Notes: a model not told the origin generated them from the letters alone. A DNA stretch of 64,000 nt from Candidatus Microbacterium phytovorans (GCA_029202445.1 CP119321.1:2728001-2792000), one strand, 5' to 3'. Counted from the stretch's first letter, positions 1 to 8,784 are shown. Numbers and translations are program-made.

Positions 1-660
1 GCGACCGACGTCGCCGCCCGCGGTGTCCACGTCGACGACGTCGAGCTCGTGATCCACGTCGACCCGCCCATGGAGCATAAGGCGTACCTGCACCGCTCCG
101 GTCGTACGGCGCGTGCCGGTGCCGAGGGCTCGGTCGTGACGCTCGTCCTCCCGGGCCAGGAGAAGGACGTCAAAGACCTCCTCCGCAAGGCCGCGATCAC
201 CGCGACGCCCGTGCGCGTGACGGCCGAGTCGGCCGAGGTGTCCGCACTCGTGGGCGAGGTCGCGGCATACGTCGCGCCCGCTCCGAAGGCGGAGCAGCAG
301 CGCGGCGGCGGCCGTAGCCAGGGCGCGAACGCGCAGCGCAAGCGTGCCGCGCGCGAGGGCCAGGCCGGTCCGGGGCGCGGCGAGGGCCAGTCCCGCGGCG
401 GCCAGGAGCGCGGTGCCGGTCAGGGTCGCACCCGCCGGGATCGCTCCGGCCGTCCGGCGCAGACCTCCGACCGCGCGGCGCACACCGACCGTCCGGCCCG
501 CCAGAGCGAGCGCGGCCACGGCGCGGCCCGTCCGGCCGCGCAGCCCGCGGCATCCGGCAACGCCCGCACCACGGGCCGTCGCGCGAGCCAGCAGGGCAGC
601 AAGCTGACGGTCGGCTCGGTCGTCCGTCAGAACGGTGCAGGACGCCGCAGCGGTCGCTGA
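1..660 (+). CDS. DEAD/DEAH-box RNA helicase, C-terminal part (5' truncated by window edge)
   Basis: The reading frame is open from base 1 and ends at TGA 658-660. The first residues carry helicase motif V (ATDVAARG) and then motif VI ([10 protein letters not shown]), the hallmark end of RecA domain 2 of DEAD-box ATP-dependent RNA helicases. After about residue 95 the chain becomes a low-complexity basic tail rich in Arg, Gly, Gln and Ala, as in cold-shock or ribosome-associated DEAD proteins of actinobacteria, where such tails bind RNA. The ATPase half lies outside the window, so the exact subfamily (RhlE- or DeaD-like) cannot be told. A tandem-repeat gap follows the stop codon. Confidence 0.9.
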   Translation, partial: ATDVAARGVHVDDVELVIHVDPPMEHKAYLHRSGRTARAGAEGSVVTLVLPGQEKDVKDLLRKAAITATPVRVTAESAEVSALVGEVAAYVAPAPKAEQQRGGGRSQGANAQRKRAAREGQAGPGRGEGQSRGGQERGAGQGRTRRDRSGRPAQTSDRAAHTDRPARQSERGHGAARPAAQPAASGNARTTGRRASQQGSKLTVGSVVRQNGAGRRSGR

Positions 661-984
661 CCGCTTCGCGGCGTGGGGCGATTCGTCTCGCTGCGCTCGC
701 TCAACGTCCGGTGAGGTGCGGCGTTGCGTCTCGCTTCGCTCGCTCAAGGTCCGGTGGGGTGCGGCGTTTCGTCTCGCTGCGCTCGCTCAACGTCCGGTGA
801 GGTGCGGTGGGGCGGGGCGCGGCGTTCGCCCGAGCCGATGTGCGGGTGCGCCCGCGCAACACCCGCAGGTCGCCGCCGGTGAACCGTCGCCGAGCGTCGC
901 CGCCGGTGAACCGTCGCCGCGGTGAAGTCCCCGGTCGTTGAGCGACGAGCGCAGCGAGGAGACGAAACGGCGTCGCCCGCCGGC
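661..984. repeat. Intergenic tandem and inverted repeats (43-bp x3, 27-bp x2)
   Basis: This 324-bp gap has no convincing gene. A 43-bp unit occurs three times head to tail starting at 684, 727 and 770 and ending near 812; each unit begins CGTCTCGCT and carries GCTCGCTCAA. An inverted relative of the unit (GGTCGTTGAGCGACGAG and onward) lies at about 932-966, so the region can fold on itself. A second tandem pair of 27 bp occupies 869-895 and 896-922 (GTCGCCGCCGGTGAACCGTC). A hairpin with 8-bp arms (TGCGGGTG at 841-848, CACCCGCA at 860-867) may end helicase transcription. The repeats sit between convergent genes. Confidence 0.8.
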
Positions 985-2724
985 TCAGGCGCGGAACGCC
1001 TGCAGGAGCACGAGGGTGAGCTTGGCGAGGTTGCCGTCGATGCGGAACCGCGTGAATCCTTCGCTGACGGCCGCGCCGGTGCGCGACGTCACGAACCACG
1101 GCGGCTTCGGCAGCACCGACAGTCCCGCGCCGCGCCCGCGGCCGCGCAGCGACCACGCCGACGAGACGGAGCGCGGGAACGGGCGGAACGGTCCGCGGAC
1201 GACCGTCCGCTCCACACGGTCGAGCAGGAACGCGTTGTGGACGATGCCGATGCCGCTCGGGGCGTCGTCGAGCGTGCCACCCGGAAACGCGCCCCACGTG
1301 GCCGTCGGGGTGAGGAACCCGAACGCGGTCCACGCGTTGATCGCGACGGTGCCGTAGCGCAGCGCGGCCATCGCCCGTTCGAATCCGCCGGCGAGGGCGC
1401 GCTGCGTCTCGGGGGCGATGACGACGTTCGCGCCGAGCGTCCCCACGAGCCGGTCGTTCGCGTACGCGACGGCCGCGTCGACGAAGCGCTGCCCCATGCC
1501 CGGCAGCGAGACGACGCCCAGCACGGGCGCGAAGTACTCGGTGGACTCCAGTGCCGTCGCGTCCTCGCCGCTGGTTTCGATGAGCGCGCGTGTACCGTCG
1601 CCGCACCACGCGGCATCCGGGTACGCCTCGCGCGCGGCATCGAGCTTGCCGCCGCTGTGCGGGTACCAGACGGGGCGGCGAGGTGCGCGGTCGTAGGCCG
1701 TGCGCAACTCCTGAAGGAATGCGTCGCGCTGCGGCCAGTCGGCGCTCACGAGCACGACCTGGCCCGCGATGCAGTTGTGTCCGGAGTTGTGCAGCCGCAT
1801 CGTCACGACGTGCTCCGCCTGGAAGCGCAGGTCGGCATCCGACCACTCGCCGGGGACCACGATGATCGGCGATACCCCGCCGAGCTCCGCCGTGATGGGC
1901 ACGCTCAGTCCGGGCACGATGGCGCGGAAGGTCGCGTCGGACCCGGTGACGTGGACGTGGTCGATCGACGGATGCCGGGTGAGATACGCCCCGACATCGC
2001 CGCCGCCGCGCACGATCCGCAGGAACCCGGGCTCGATGAGCGGCGCGAGCGCACGCTCGAAGACGGGCACGAGAGCATCCTGCGTGGGGTTCACCTTCAG
2101 CACGACCGCGCGGTTCGACGACATCAGTTCGTACAGGACGTCGAGGAAGGGGATCGAGCTGACGTTGCCGGCACCGAGCACGAGCCCGACCCCGCCGGAG
2201 TGCGTCGGGTCGAGCTGGGCGAGCCCTGCCGTCCGTCGCGCCTCGCTCGCCGTGACGCCCGGCTCGAGCCACACCTCCGTGGAGTACCCCGACAGCAGCA
2301 GGCGGTCGATCGCCGTGAGCGGCGACGTGTGCACGACGACGCGGTCGCCGGGAGCTCGGCCGAGGGTCGTGCTCGACAGCGGGCTGTCGCCGCGGGCGAG
2401 GGCGCCGAGGGTGTCGGCGTAGGCGTCGAGGGCGACGAGTGCGGCGTACGGCCCCGACAGCCATTCCTCGCCGCGGAGAGGGTGCGACGCGGCGAGGCCC
2501 TTCGAGGTGGATGCCACGTCGGCCCACTCCTCGGCGACCGCGGCGACCGCGGCGCGGACACGCTGGATGACGGTGCGGCGCTGGCCCAGTGTCAGCAGCG
2601 ACCAGGTGCGGGCTCCCGACGTGACGGCGTCGATCGCCCCGTCGAGCTCGGCGCGGACGTCCGGTGACGGACCGGCATCCGCGGCGGGTCGGCGGGCGGG
2701 TGACTTCTTCGGGGGCGTGGTCAC
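985..2724 (-). CDS. Aldehyde dehydrogenase family protein
   Basis: The 579-residue product belongs to the NAD(P)-dependent aldehyde dehydrogenase superfamily, which oxidises aldehydes to acids. Visible landmarks are the general-base region ELGGVSP and the catalytic cysteine in GHNCIAGQ, with the usual order of cofactor and catalytic domains. It is longer than typical members (about 480-500 residues) because of a charged N-terminal extension and a divergent C-terminal part. An in-frame ATG lies 45 bp further upstream, but GTG at 2722-2724 is preferred because AAGGAG stands six bases before it. The gene lies 51 bp downstream of the MFS transporter on the same strand, so the two probably form an operon and may handle one imported compound. 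The substrate cannot be read from the sequence. Confidence 0.88.
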   Translation of the reverse strand: MTTPPKKSPARRPAADAGPSPDVRAELDGAIDAVTSGARTWSLLTLGQRRTVIQRVRAAVAAVAEEWADVASTSKGLAASHPLRGEEWLSGPYAALVALDAYADTLGALARGDSPLSSTTLGRAPGDRVVVHTSPLTAIDRLLLSGYSTEVWLEPGVTASEARRTAGLAQLDPTHSGGVGLVLGAGNVSSIPFLDVLYELMSSNRAVVLKVNPTQDALVPVFERALAPLIEPGFLRIVRGGGDVGAYLTRHPSIDHVHVTGSDATFRAIVPGLSVPITAELGGVSPIIVVPGEWSDADLRFQAEHVVTMRLHNSGHNCIAGQVVLVSADWPQRDAFLQELRTAYDRAPRRPVWYPHSGGKLDAAREAYPDAAWCGDGTRALIETSGEDATALESTEYFAPVLGVVSLPGMGQRFVDAAVAYANDRLVGTLGANVVIAPETQRALAGGFERAMAALRYGTVAINAWTAFGFLTPTATWGAFPGGTLDDAPSGIGIVHNAFLLDRVERTVVRGPFRPFPRSVSSAWSLRGRGRGAGLSVLPKPPWFVTSRTGAAVSEGFTRFRIDGNLAKLTLVLLQAFRA

Positions 2725-2775
2725 AGCGCTCTCCTTCGGGCCGGAATCCCCAGCATACGTCCGCGACACCGCGTC

Positions 2776-4236
2776 TCAGGAATGCCGAGCCTCGATGTCG
2801 CCGCGACGCAGGCCGTACCCCCGGAGCGTCACAAGGCTCGCGATGACGAGGGCCGCGGGAGCGACGCTGAAGCTCAGCACGATCCCCGCGACAGCGCTCG
2901 CCGGCTGGGTGACCTCGACGCCCGCCGTGCGCTCCAGATACCCGGTGGATGCCAGCACCACCGCCAGTGCCGTCGCCCCCAGGGCGAACCCCGTCGTCTC
3001 GCCCGCCGTCCAGACGCCACCGAATGCGCCCGCCCGGCCCGGCCCGTGGCGAGATGCATCGTGAGCGATCACGTCGGGGAGCATCGCCATCGGTAGCGAC
3101 TGCATCCCTGCGTAGGCGATCCCGGCGACCGCGACGGAGGCATAGAGCCACGCGCCAGGAGCCCACAGCGCCCCCGCCGTAGACAGCGCCGCGACCGCGA
3201 AGACGACGCTCGCGCCGGCGAACGCCCGCTCCTTGCCGAGGCGCCGCGCGGCGACCCCCCACGCGGGTGCCGCCAACAGCGCCGGGGCGATGAGCGCGAC
3301 GAACAGCAGCGTGACGGCATCCTCAGACCTCAACACCCAGGTCGCCAGGTACTGCGCCCCGGCGAGCATCAAGCCCGTCGCGAGGGCCTGCAGGAAGAAC
3401 GTGGCGAGCAGCGCGCGGAACGGACGACTCCGCCGCAGCGTCTCCGCGGCGGCCCGGAAGTTGTCGCGCACCCCGCCGCCCGGGGTCGACGCATCGGCGC
3501 CGACCGGCCGATGCGGCTCTTCCCCCACGCTGACGGCGAGGAGCTCCGCGGCTTCGGCGGCACTCGTTCCGGCGGCGGCCATCGCCGAGCGCGAGCGCGA
3601 CGAGCGGGAGACCACCGTGGTCGCGACGAGCATCCCGGCTCCGATCACGACGCCCGCGACGATGCCCATGACGAGGTATCCGCTCGTCGGGTCGCCCGTG
3701 ACCCGACGGAGCACGGGACCCCCGGCCCCGAACAGGAGGATCGCGACCGTCAGCACGACGACCCGCCACGTGAGGAGGCGGGTGCGGGCGTCGTACCCGT
3801 CGGTGAGCTCGGCGGGGAGGGCGATGTAGGGCACCTGGAAGAGGCTGAAGGCGGTCGCGGTCGCGACGAAGGCGATCAGAACCCAGACCGCGCCGACGGC
3901 GGCCGGCATCCCCGGGGGGACCGCGAAGGTGAGCGCGAACAGCACCGGGATCGCGACGGCGCCGAGCAGCATGAGCCGTCGGCGGCTCCCGTGCCGCGCG
4001 AGGTCGCGGTCGCTCCACGCGCCGACGACCGGGTCGATGAGGACGTCCCAGACTTTGGCGACCGTGACGATGATGCCCGCCAGCAGCGCCGTGACCCCGA
4101 GGCTGTCGGTGAGGTAATAGGTCAGCACGAGGCCCGGGAGCGTCGCGAATCCGCCCGTGCCGATCGATCCGATGGCGTACCGCGCGATCGTGCCGCGCGT
4201 CAGGACGGGGGATGTCGGGGGAGCCGCGTCGCTCAT
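2776..4236 (-). CDS. MFS transporter, glycoside-pentoside-hexuronide (MelB-like) type
   Basis: The 486-residue protein is strongly hydrophobic with about twelve predicted membrane segments. Near its N-terminus it has the pattern DVLIDPVVGAWSDR followed by a basic loop (RHGSRRR), the motif between helices 2 and 3 that marks the MFS/GPH group of cation-coupled sugar symporters. A soluble stretch around residues 210-260 is the central cytoplasmic loop. The ATG at 4234-4236 begins MSDAAPP. It probably heads a two-gene operon with the aldehyde dehydrogenase. The imported substrate is unknown; a sugar or sugar acid fits the family. Confidence 0.85.
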   Translation of the reverse strand: MSDAAPPTSPVLTRGTIARYAIGSIGTGGFATLPGLVLTYYLTDSLGVTALLAGIIVTVAKVWDVLIDPVVGAWSDRDLARHGSRRRLMLLGAVAIPVLFALTFAVPPGMPAAVGAVWVLIAFVATATAFSLFQVPYIALPAELTDGYDARTRLLTWRVVVLTVAILLFGAGGPVLRRVTGDPTSGYLVMGIVAGVVIGAGMLVATTVVSRSSRSRSAMAAAGTSAAEAAELLAVSVGEEPHRPVGADASTPGGGVRDNFRAAAETLRRSRPFRALLATFFLQALATGLMLAGAQYLATWVLRSEDAVTLLFVALIAPALLAAPAWGVAARRLGKERAFAGASVVFAVAALSTAGALWAPGAWLYASVAVAGIAYAGMQSLPMAMLPDVIAHDASRHGPGRAGAFGGVWTAGETTGFALGATALAVVLASTGYLERTAGVEVTQPASAVAGIVLSFSVAPAALVIASLVTLRGYGLRRGDIEARHS

Positions 4237-4267
4237 GCGGCTCAGCCTAGGGGGCAGCGCCGTCGCG

Positions 4268-4347
4268 GCGTGCCGCGTACAGGCTGAATCGACCCGAATC
4301 GATCGCCCGCGGGGCGTTCGGGCCTGATTCCCCTGTACGCGGCACGC
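4268..4347. repeat. Palindromic intergenic element, copy 1
   Basis: Perfect 16-bp arms, GCGTGCCGCGTACAGG at 4268-4283 and its reverse complement at 4332-4347, enclose 48 bp. The interior shares CTGAATCGAC and TCGATCGCCCGCG with a second copy at 4859-4934, so this is a repeat family rather than a lone terminator. It lies between the divergent MFS and GNAT genes. No T-tract follows either arm. Confidence 0.85.
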
Positions 4348-4366
4348 GTCGGGCCGGGAGGGGTGG

Positions 4367-4876
4367 TTGACTGGCCGCGTGGGCCTCGAAAGATGTCAGC
4401 CGGAGGATGTCGACGCGGTGACGGCATTCCTCCGCCAGGCCGACCTCACGCTGAGCGGACTGGACGACCCGCACGTGCGCCTGTGGATCGAGCGCGACGA
4501 GGCGTCCGACATCGTCGGCACCACCGGGTACGAGCTGAGCGCCGATGGCGGGCACGCGCTCATCCGCAGTGTCGCCGTGGGCCCGTCGCAGCGTTCGCGT
4601 GGCCGGGGGAGCGCCCTCGCTCGGTTTGCGTTGGACCGGGCCGTGGACGAGGGCGCGCAGCGGGCATGGCTGTTCAGTCGCCGTTCCGGCCCGTTCTGGC
4701 AGAGCCTCGGCTTCGAGCCCGCCGACCGTGACGCGCTGGCGGTGGCTCTGGCCGGAACGCACCAGGTGAGGCTGTTCCGGCGCACCGGGCAGCTGGCGCG
4801 CGAGGTCGCGTGGTCGCGCGCGCTGGGCGACGAGCGAACCGCGTCACGACGCCGCGGTGTGCCGCGTACAGGCTGA
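4367..4876 (+). CDS. GNAT-family N-acetyltransferase
   Basis: The 169-residue protein has the GNAT fold. The acetyl-CoA binding motif A is visible as IRSVAVGPSQRSRGRGSAL (R/Q-x-x-G-x-G/A type), followed by the helix LARFALDRAVDEGAQRAWLF and the FWQSLGFEP turn, resembling ArsN2-like acetyltransferases. The substrate is unknown. The start is uncertain: TTG at 4367 gives the full domain. The last residues (GVPRTG) and the stop codon are supplied by the left arm of palindromic element copy 2, so the element appears to have moved into or replaced the original 3' end. Copy 1 lies just upstream, so the gene is bracketed by the two elements. Confidence 0.78.
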   Translation: MTGRVGLERCQPEDVDAVTAFLRQADLTLSGLDDPHVRLWIERDEASDIVGTTGYELSADGGHALIRSVAVGPSQRSRGRGSALARFALDRAVDEGAQRAWLFSRRSGPFWQSLGFEPADRDALAVALAGTHQVRLFRRTGQLAREVAWSRALGDERTASRRRGVPRTG

Positions 4877-4934
4877 ATCGACTTGATCGATCGCCCGCGA
4901 GGCGCTGAGGCCGAGTTTTGCCTGTACGCGGCAC
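4859..4934. repeat. Palindromic intergenic element, copy 2
   Basis: Perfect 14-bp arms, GTGCCGCGTACAGG at 4859-4872 and CCTGTACGCGGCAC at 4921-4934, enclose 48 bp with the same interior landmarks as copy 1 (CTGAATCGAC, TCGATCGCCCGCG). The TGA of the GNAT gene lies inside the element at 4874-4876. It sits between the convergent GNAT and kynureninase genes and may also work as a transcription barrier, although no T-tract is present. Confidence 0.85.
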
Positions 4935-4989
4935 GGGCGAAGCGGCGAAGGACCGACCCGGCGAGCAAAACGTCGCGTCGGACTCGGCC

Positions 4990-6276
4990 TCAGGAGGCGG
5001 AGGGGCCGCCGGCGGACGCGGTTGCGTCATCCAGCGCGGCGGCCACGGCGGCCATGCCGGTCGCAACCTCGGCGAACGACGTCGACAGCGGGGACAGGCC
5101 GATGCGGAGACCGCCGGGATCGCGGTAATCCGGGAGCACGTCCTGCTGCCACAGCCGCGCAGTCACCTCGCGCATCGCCGGATGCGAGAACGTCACATGG
5201 CCTCCGCGGGCTGCGGCATCCCGCGGGGAGGCGAGGGTCACGCCGCGCGGGGCGAGGACGGCTTCGCCGAGGCGGACGGTGAAGTCGGTCAGCGCGATCG
5301 ACTTCTCCCTCACCGCGTCGATGCCCGCGTCGCGGATCATCTCGAGCGTGTCGCGCATCGCGAGCATGCCGAGGATGGGCGGCGTGCCCGAGAGGAACCG
5401 TCGCATGCCCTCGGCCGGTCGGAAGGTCGGCCCCATGGTGAACACGTCGGCCGCGCCCATCCATCCACTGATCGGGGGCACGAGCGACGCCTGATGACGG
5501 CGGGCGACGTACGCGAACGCCGGTGAGCCGGGCCCGCCGTTGAGGTACTTGTAGGTGCATCCGACGGCGAGGTCGACGTCCCAGGCGTCGAGTTCGATCG
5601 GCACCGACCCGGCCGAATGGCACAGGTCCCAGACGACGAGCGCTCCCGCGGCGTGGGCGACCTCGGTCAGCGCGGCGGCATCGGCGAGATGGCCCGACCG
5701 GTAGGCGACGTGCGAGAGCACGACGACGGCGGTGCGCGGGCCGACGGCATCCCGCAGCAGGTCGCCCGTCACGCCGGAGCGGAGGTCGACATCGATCCAC
5801 CGCACGGTACCGCCGCACTCCTTCGCGATCCCCTCGACGATGTACCGATCGGTGGGGAAGTTGTCGCGGTCGACGACGAGCTCGACCCGGGCCGGGTCCG
5901 CCGCGCGCTGGGCGTCGAAGGCCGCGCGCACCAGCTTGTAGAGCAGCACGGTCGTCGAGTCGGCCACGACCGTCTGACCCGCCGCCGCACCCAGTGTGAC
6001 CGCGCCGATCTCGTCGCCGACGTCGAACGGCAGCGCCATCCACGACTCGTCCCACCCGCGGATGAGGCGCCCGCCCCACTCGTCGGTCACGAACGACGTC
6101 AGCCGGTCGACCGTCACGCGCGGAGGGCGACCGAGCGAGTTGCCGTCGAAGTAGACGAGCGAAGACTCGGATGCCACGAACCGCTCGCGGAACCTCCGCA
6201 GCGGGTCGCGGGCATCGCGCCGCGCCGCCTCGTCGAAGAAGGCGTCAGCGGTCGATTCGGTCGCGGGAGCGGTCAC
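4990..6276 (-). CDS. kynU: Kynureninase
   Basis: The 428-residue protein matches PLP-dependent kynureninase, which splits kynurenine or 3-hydroxykynurenine into anthranilate (or its 3-hydroxy form) and alanine in tryptophan breakdown. Visible features are YFDGNSLGRPP near the N-terminus, the aspartate of VVWDLCHSAGSVP, and the PLP-lysine motif YKYLNGGPG. Length is normal for the family (about 410-430). ATG at 6274-6276 starts MTAPATES. No other kynurenine-pathway gene is adjacent, so it may act in tryptophan salvage. The mycoredoxin-like gene lies 70 bp upstream on the same strand. Confidence 0.93.
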   Translation of the reverse strand: MTAPATESTADAFFDEAARRDARDPLRRFRERFVASESSLVYFDGNSLGRPPRVTVDRLTSFVTDEWGGRLIRGWDESWMALPFDVGDEIGAVTLGAAAGQTVVADSTTVLLYKLVRAAFDAQRAADPARVELVVDRDNFPTDRYIVEGIAKECGGTVRWIDVDLRSGVTGDLLRDAVGPRTAVVVLSHVAYRSGHLADAAALTEVAHAAGALVVWDLCHSAGSVPIELDAWDVDLAVGCTYKYLNGGPGSPAFAYVARRHQASLVPPISGWMGAADVFTMGPTFRPAEGMRRFLSGTPPILGMLAMRDTLEMIRDAGIDAVREKSIALTDFTVRLGEAVLAPRGVTLASPRDAAARGGHVTFSHPAMREVTARLWQQDVLPDYRDPGGLRIGLSPLSTSFAEVATGMAAVAAALDDATASAGGPSAS

Positions 6277-6346
6277 GGCGCCAGCCTAGGGCGAAGAGTC
6301 CCTCGCGTACCGCGCGCTACAGCACCCGGCGCCGCAGCACTCGCCG

Positions 6347-6607
6347 TCAGATGAGCGCGAGCTCGCGGAGTTTGGCGGCGACGTCGTCGTTGGACGGCTC
6401 GACGTGGTGCGTCGCGTCGGGGTAGACCACGACGGGGATGTTGGTGCGGCCGGAGATCTCCCGCGCCACGTCGGCGGCGTCGGGCTCCGCCTCCAGGTCG
6501 ACGTAGGTGTACGGAACACCGAGCTCGTCGAGCTGTGCCTTCGTGCGACGGCAATCGCGGCACCAGTCGGCGCCGAACATCGTGATGGTCGAGGGGGACG
6601 TCGTCAT
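6347..6607 (-). CDS. Mycoredoxin/glutaredoxin-like thiol-disulfide protein
   Basis: An 86-residue thioredoxin-fold protein. The active site is WCRDC (Cys16 and Cys19), followed by the glutaredoxin-like stretch LGVPYTYVDLE and the cis-proline segment TNIPVVVYPD. Actinobacteria lack glutathione, and proteins of this size usually reduce mycothiol mixed disulfides (mycoredoxin) or donate electrons like NrdH. The exact donor cannot be told here. It starts at ATG 6605-6607 and is divergent from the GT2-GtrA gene. Confidence 0.85.
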   Translation of the reverse strand: MTTSPSTITMFGADWCRDCRRTKAQLDELGVPYTYVDLEAEPDAADVAREISGRTNIPVVVYPDATHHVEPSNDDVAAKLRELALI

Positions 6608-6702
6608 GAGTCCATTCTCGCCGCTCTCCGACGCGGTGGACGCGTGCGCGAACGTTCAGGCGGACATGCGACGATAGACGGCACCGCTCCGGCATCTCGC
6701 CG

Positions 6703-7890
6703 GTGGCATCCGCCCTGCCCGCCACACCAGCACGACCACGGGGGAACGTCATCGACCTGTCGATCATCGTGCCGACCTACAACGAAGCACCGAACGTTGC
6801 AGAGCTCGTCCGCCGCGTCAGCGCCGCGGTCTCCGGCGTCGACGCGGAGATCGTGTTCGTCGACGACAGCACCGACCGCACGCCCGACGTGATCCGCGAG
6901 GTGGCCGCGGCATCCGCTCTTCCCGTTCGGCTCCTGCATCGCACGGAGCGCGCGGGCGGCCTCGGGGGCGCCGTGATCGAGGGGATGCGCATCGCCGCGT
7001 CCGACCTGTGCCTCGTGATGGACGGCGATCTGCAGCACCCGCCCGAGAAGATCCCCGAAATGCTCGCGCGCCACGCCGAGGGGGACGTCGATGTCGTCGT
7101 CGCCTCGCGCTATGCGGGCGGTGGCACGTCGCACGGCCTCGCCGACCGCACGCGTGTGATGGTCTCGAAGGTCTCCACGGCGATCACGAAGTCCATGTTC
7201 CCCGTGCGGCTGCGCGACGTCACCGACCCGATGACCGGCTTCTTCCTTGTCGATCGCCGCACCGTCGACCTCGAGGGCCTGCGCCCGCGCGGCTTCAAGA
7301 TCCTGCTCGAGATCCTCGTGCGACGTTCGTTCCGCATCGCCGAGGTGCCCTTCGATTTCGCCGACCGTCACGCGGGCGAGTCGAAGGCATCCGTCCGGCA
7401 GGGCGTGCACTTCCTCACCCAGCTCGCGGCGCTGCGATTCGGCAAGATGTCGCTCTTCGCCGTAATCGGCGGACTCGGCGCGGTCGCCAACGTCGCCATC
7501 GTGTGGGCGCTCACGCAGCTCGGCGTCGACTACATCGTCGCCGCGATCATCGCGGCGGAGGCAACCATCATCGGCAACTTCCTGCTGATCGAACGGTTCG
7601 TGTTCTCCGACATGCGCGGGCAGGCCTCCGGGGTGTGGTCGCGGTTCGCGAAGTCGTTCGCGTTCAACAACGCCGAAGCGGTCATCCGCATCCCCATCGT
7701 CGCGCTGATGGTCGAGACGGGGCACGTCTCCGTCGTCGTCGCCACAGCGGTCACCCTCGTCGTCGCCTTCGTGGTGCGCTTCGTCTTCCACTCGCTCGTC
7801 GTGTACGCGCCCCGCAAGAGCGAGCGCACGCCGATGCGTGCAGCGCTGGAGCAGCTCGACGAGCAGGCCATGCAGCCCGGAGAGCTCTGA
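6703..7890 (+). CDS. GT2 polyprenyl-phosphate glycosyltransferase fused to GtrA-like membrane domain
   Basis: The first about 240 residues form a GT-A fold family-2 transferase (DLSIIVPTYNEAPN, DDSTDRTPDV and the DGDLQHPPE metal-binding DxD) of the dolichol/polyprenyl-phosphate mannosyltransferase type. Residues about 250-370 are a four-helix GtrA-like domain (ALRFGKMSLFAVIGGLGAVAN onward). Such fusions charge and flip a lipid-linked sugar for glycan or protein glycosylation. The start is uncertain: GTG at 6703 has no good ribosome site, whereas GGGGGA stands just before codons for VIDLSI at about 6749 without a standard start codon. It borders the exopolysaccharide locus and may contribute to it. 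Confidence 0.88.
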   Translation: MASALPATPARPRGNVIDLSIIVPTYNEAPNVAELVRRVSAAVSGVDAEIVFVDDSTDRTPDVIREVAAASALPVRLLHRTERAGGLGGAVIEGMRIAASDLCLVMDGDLQHPPEKIPEMLARHAEGDVDVVVASRYAGGGTSHGLADRTRVMVSKVSTAITKSMFPVRLRDVTDPMTGFFLVDRRTVDLEGLRPRGFKILLEILVRRSFRIAEVPFDFADRHAGESKASVRQGVHFLTQLAALRFGKMSLFAVIGGLGAVANVAIVWALTQLGVDYIVAAIIAAEATIIGNFLLIERFVFSDMRGQASGVWSRFAKSFAFNNAEAVIRIPIVALMVETGHVSVVVATAVTLVVAFVVRFVFHSLVVYAPRKSERTPMRAALEQLDEQAMQPGEL

Positions 7891-8244
7891 TCAGGATGCC
7901 GTGGCGTCGGTCGCCGCGACCGCACGCTTGACCCGCAGCGACCGTCCGGAGATCGACGTGACGCGGAACACCGCCGCCTCCAGCGGAGTGTCGACGTCGA
8001 GCGGATGGATCGAGACCTCGATCTCCTTGCCGTCGAGCAGGAAGATCCCGCGGTGCGGCTCGAACGTCACGACCGAGTACGTGCGCGCACGACCGCGGCG
8101 CGGATCGGTATCGCCGGCGCCCGCGAGTGCCGCGCGCAGTGCCGCGTCGTCGCCGACGGCGTCGGCGGCGCGCCGACTCACCGGAAGGAGGGCGATGACC
8201 TGCCCGATGAAGAGTTCTTCACCGGGCAGGTCTGTGGCCATCAT
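7891..8244 (-). CDS. Hypothetical protein (117 aa)
   Basis: I do not recognise this family. The product is soluble and composed like a real protein, with beta-rich segments (RTYSVVTFEPHRGIFLLDG, EIEVSIHPLDV) and no membrane helix or signal peptide. Its stop abuts the stop of the convergent GT2-GtrA gene. It follows the TagD-like cytidylyltransferase by 26 bp on the same strand and could be the last gene of the exopolysaccharide operon. No strong ribosome site is visible, and the start may be the second of two adjacent ATG codons. Confidence 0.6.
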   Translation of the reverse strand: MMATDLPGEELFIGQVIALLPVSRRAADAVGDDAALRAALAGAGDTDPRRGRARTYSVVTFEPHRGIFLLDGKEIEVSIHPLDVDTPLEAAVFRVTSISGRSLRVKRAVAATDATAS

Positions 8245-8270
8245 GCTGGCCGCTCGTTCACTCGGCCCTA

Positions 8271-8732
8271 TCAGGCCGAGGCGGCGCGTTCGTCGTAGCC
8301 GTGCAGCGTCTCGGCCGTGACGACCTCGAGCGCTCGACGCAGCTGTGAACTGGACGTGTGGGCGGTGTACGGGAAGTACACGACCTCCACCCCCACCTCG
8401 GCGAAGTCGCGTTCCAGCCGCAAGCCCTTCTCGGTGCCGCGCCAGTCGTCACCCTTGAAGAAGTGCGTGAAACCGACCTGGCGCCACACGTCGAGCTTGT
8501 CGGGCACGGTTTCCACGTGCACGTGATCGACGTAGCGGACCGAGCGGACGATCTCAGCGCGTTCCGCCGTCGGGATGAACGGCTGGACGCCCTTCACCTC
8601 GCGCAGCATCTCGTCGCTGACGACCCCCGCGATCAGAAGATCGCACTGCTCCTTCGCGTGGCGAAGGATGTTGAGGTGTCCGACGTGGAACAGGTCGAAC
8701 GCCCCAGCGGCATAACCAATGCGTGTAGCCAT
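8271..8732 (-). CDS. TagD-like nucleotidyltransferase (glycerol-3-phosphate cytidylyltransferase type)
   Basis: The 153-residue enzyme has the nucleotidyltransferase HxGH motif within GAFDLFHVGHLNILRHAK, a later YVDHVHV strand and the TSSSQLRRA motif (ISTT-like) that binds the nucleotide. This arrangement is typical of CTP:glycerol-3-phosphate cytidylyltransferases and relatives that make CDP-alditols. ATG at 8730-8732 is chosen over an in-frame ATG 36 bp upstream because GGGGGAAG precedes it closely. A CDP-alcohol phosphotransferase occurs in the same locus at 13647-14390, so a phosphoalditol decoration of the glycan is likely. A hairpin with a TGGGGG loop lies in its leader. Confidence 0.82.
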   Translation of the reverse strand: MATRIGYAAGAFDLFHVGHLNILRHAKEQCDLLIAGVVSDEMLREVKGVQPFIPTAERAEIVRSVRYVDHVHVETVPDKLDVWRQVGFTHFFKGDDWRGTEKGLRLERDFAEVGVEVVYFPYTAHTSSSQLRRALEVVTAETLHGYDERAASA

Positions 8733-8762
8733 GACTTCCCCCAAAGCCTCAGCGGTATCAAC

Positions 8763-8784
8763 GTGCAAGCCCCCCAGCCTGCAC
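8763..8784 (-). promoter_or_regulatory. Leader hairpin with TGGGGG apical loop (TagD-like gene)
   Basis: On the minus strand the arms GTGCAGGC and GCTTGCAC (eight pairs, one G-U) close a TGGGGG loop 31 nt before the ATG. A possible -10 element TACACT lies upstream at 8798-8803. The same loop occurs at 31114-31139 and 40886-40910. Confidence 0.55.

Noticed and set aside
684..812. 43-bp tandem units considered as a CRISPR array
   Set aside because: Units are directly adjacent with no unique spacers, and no cas genes are present.
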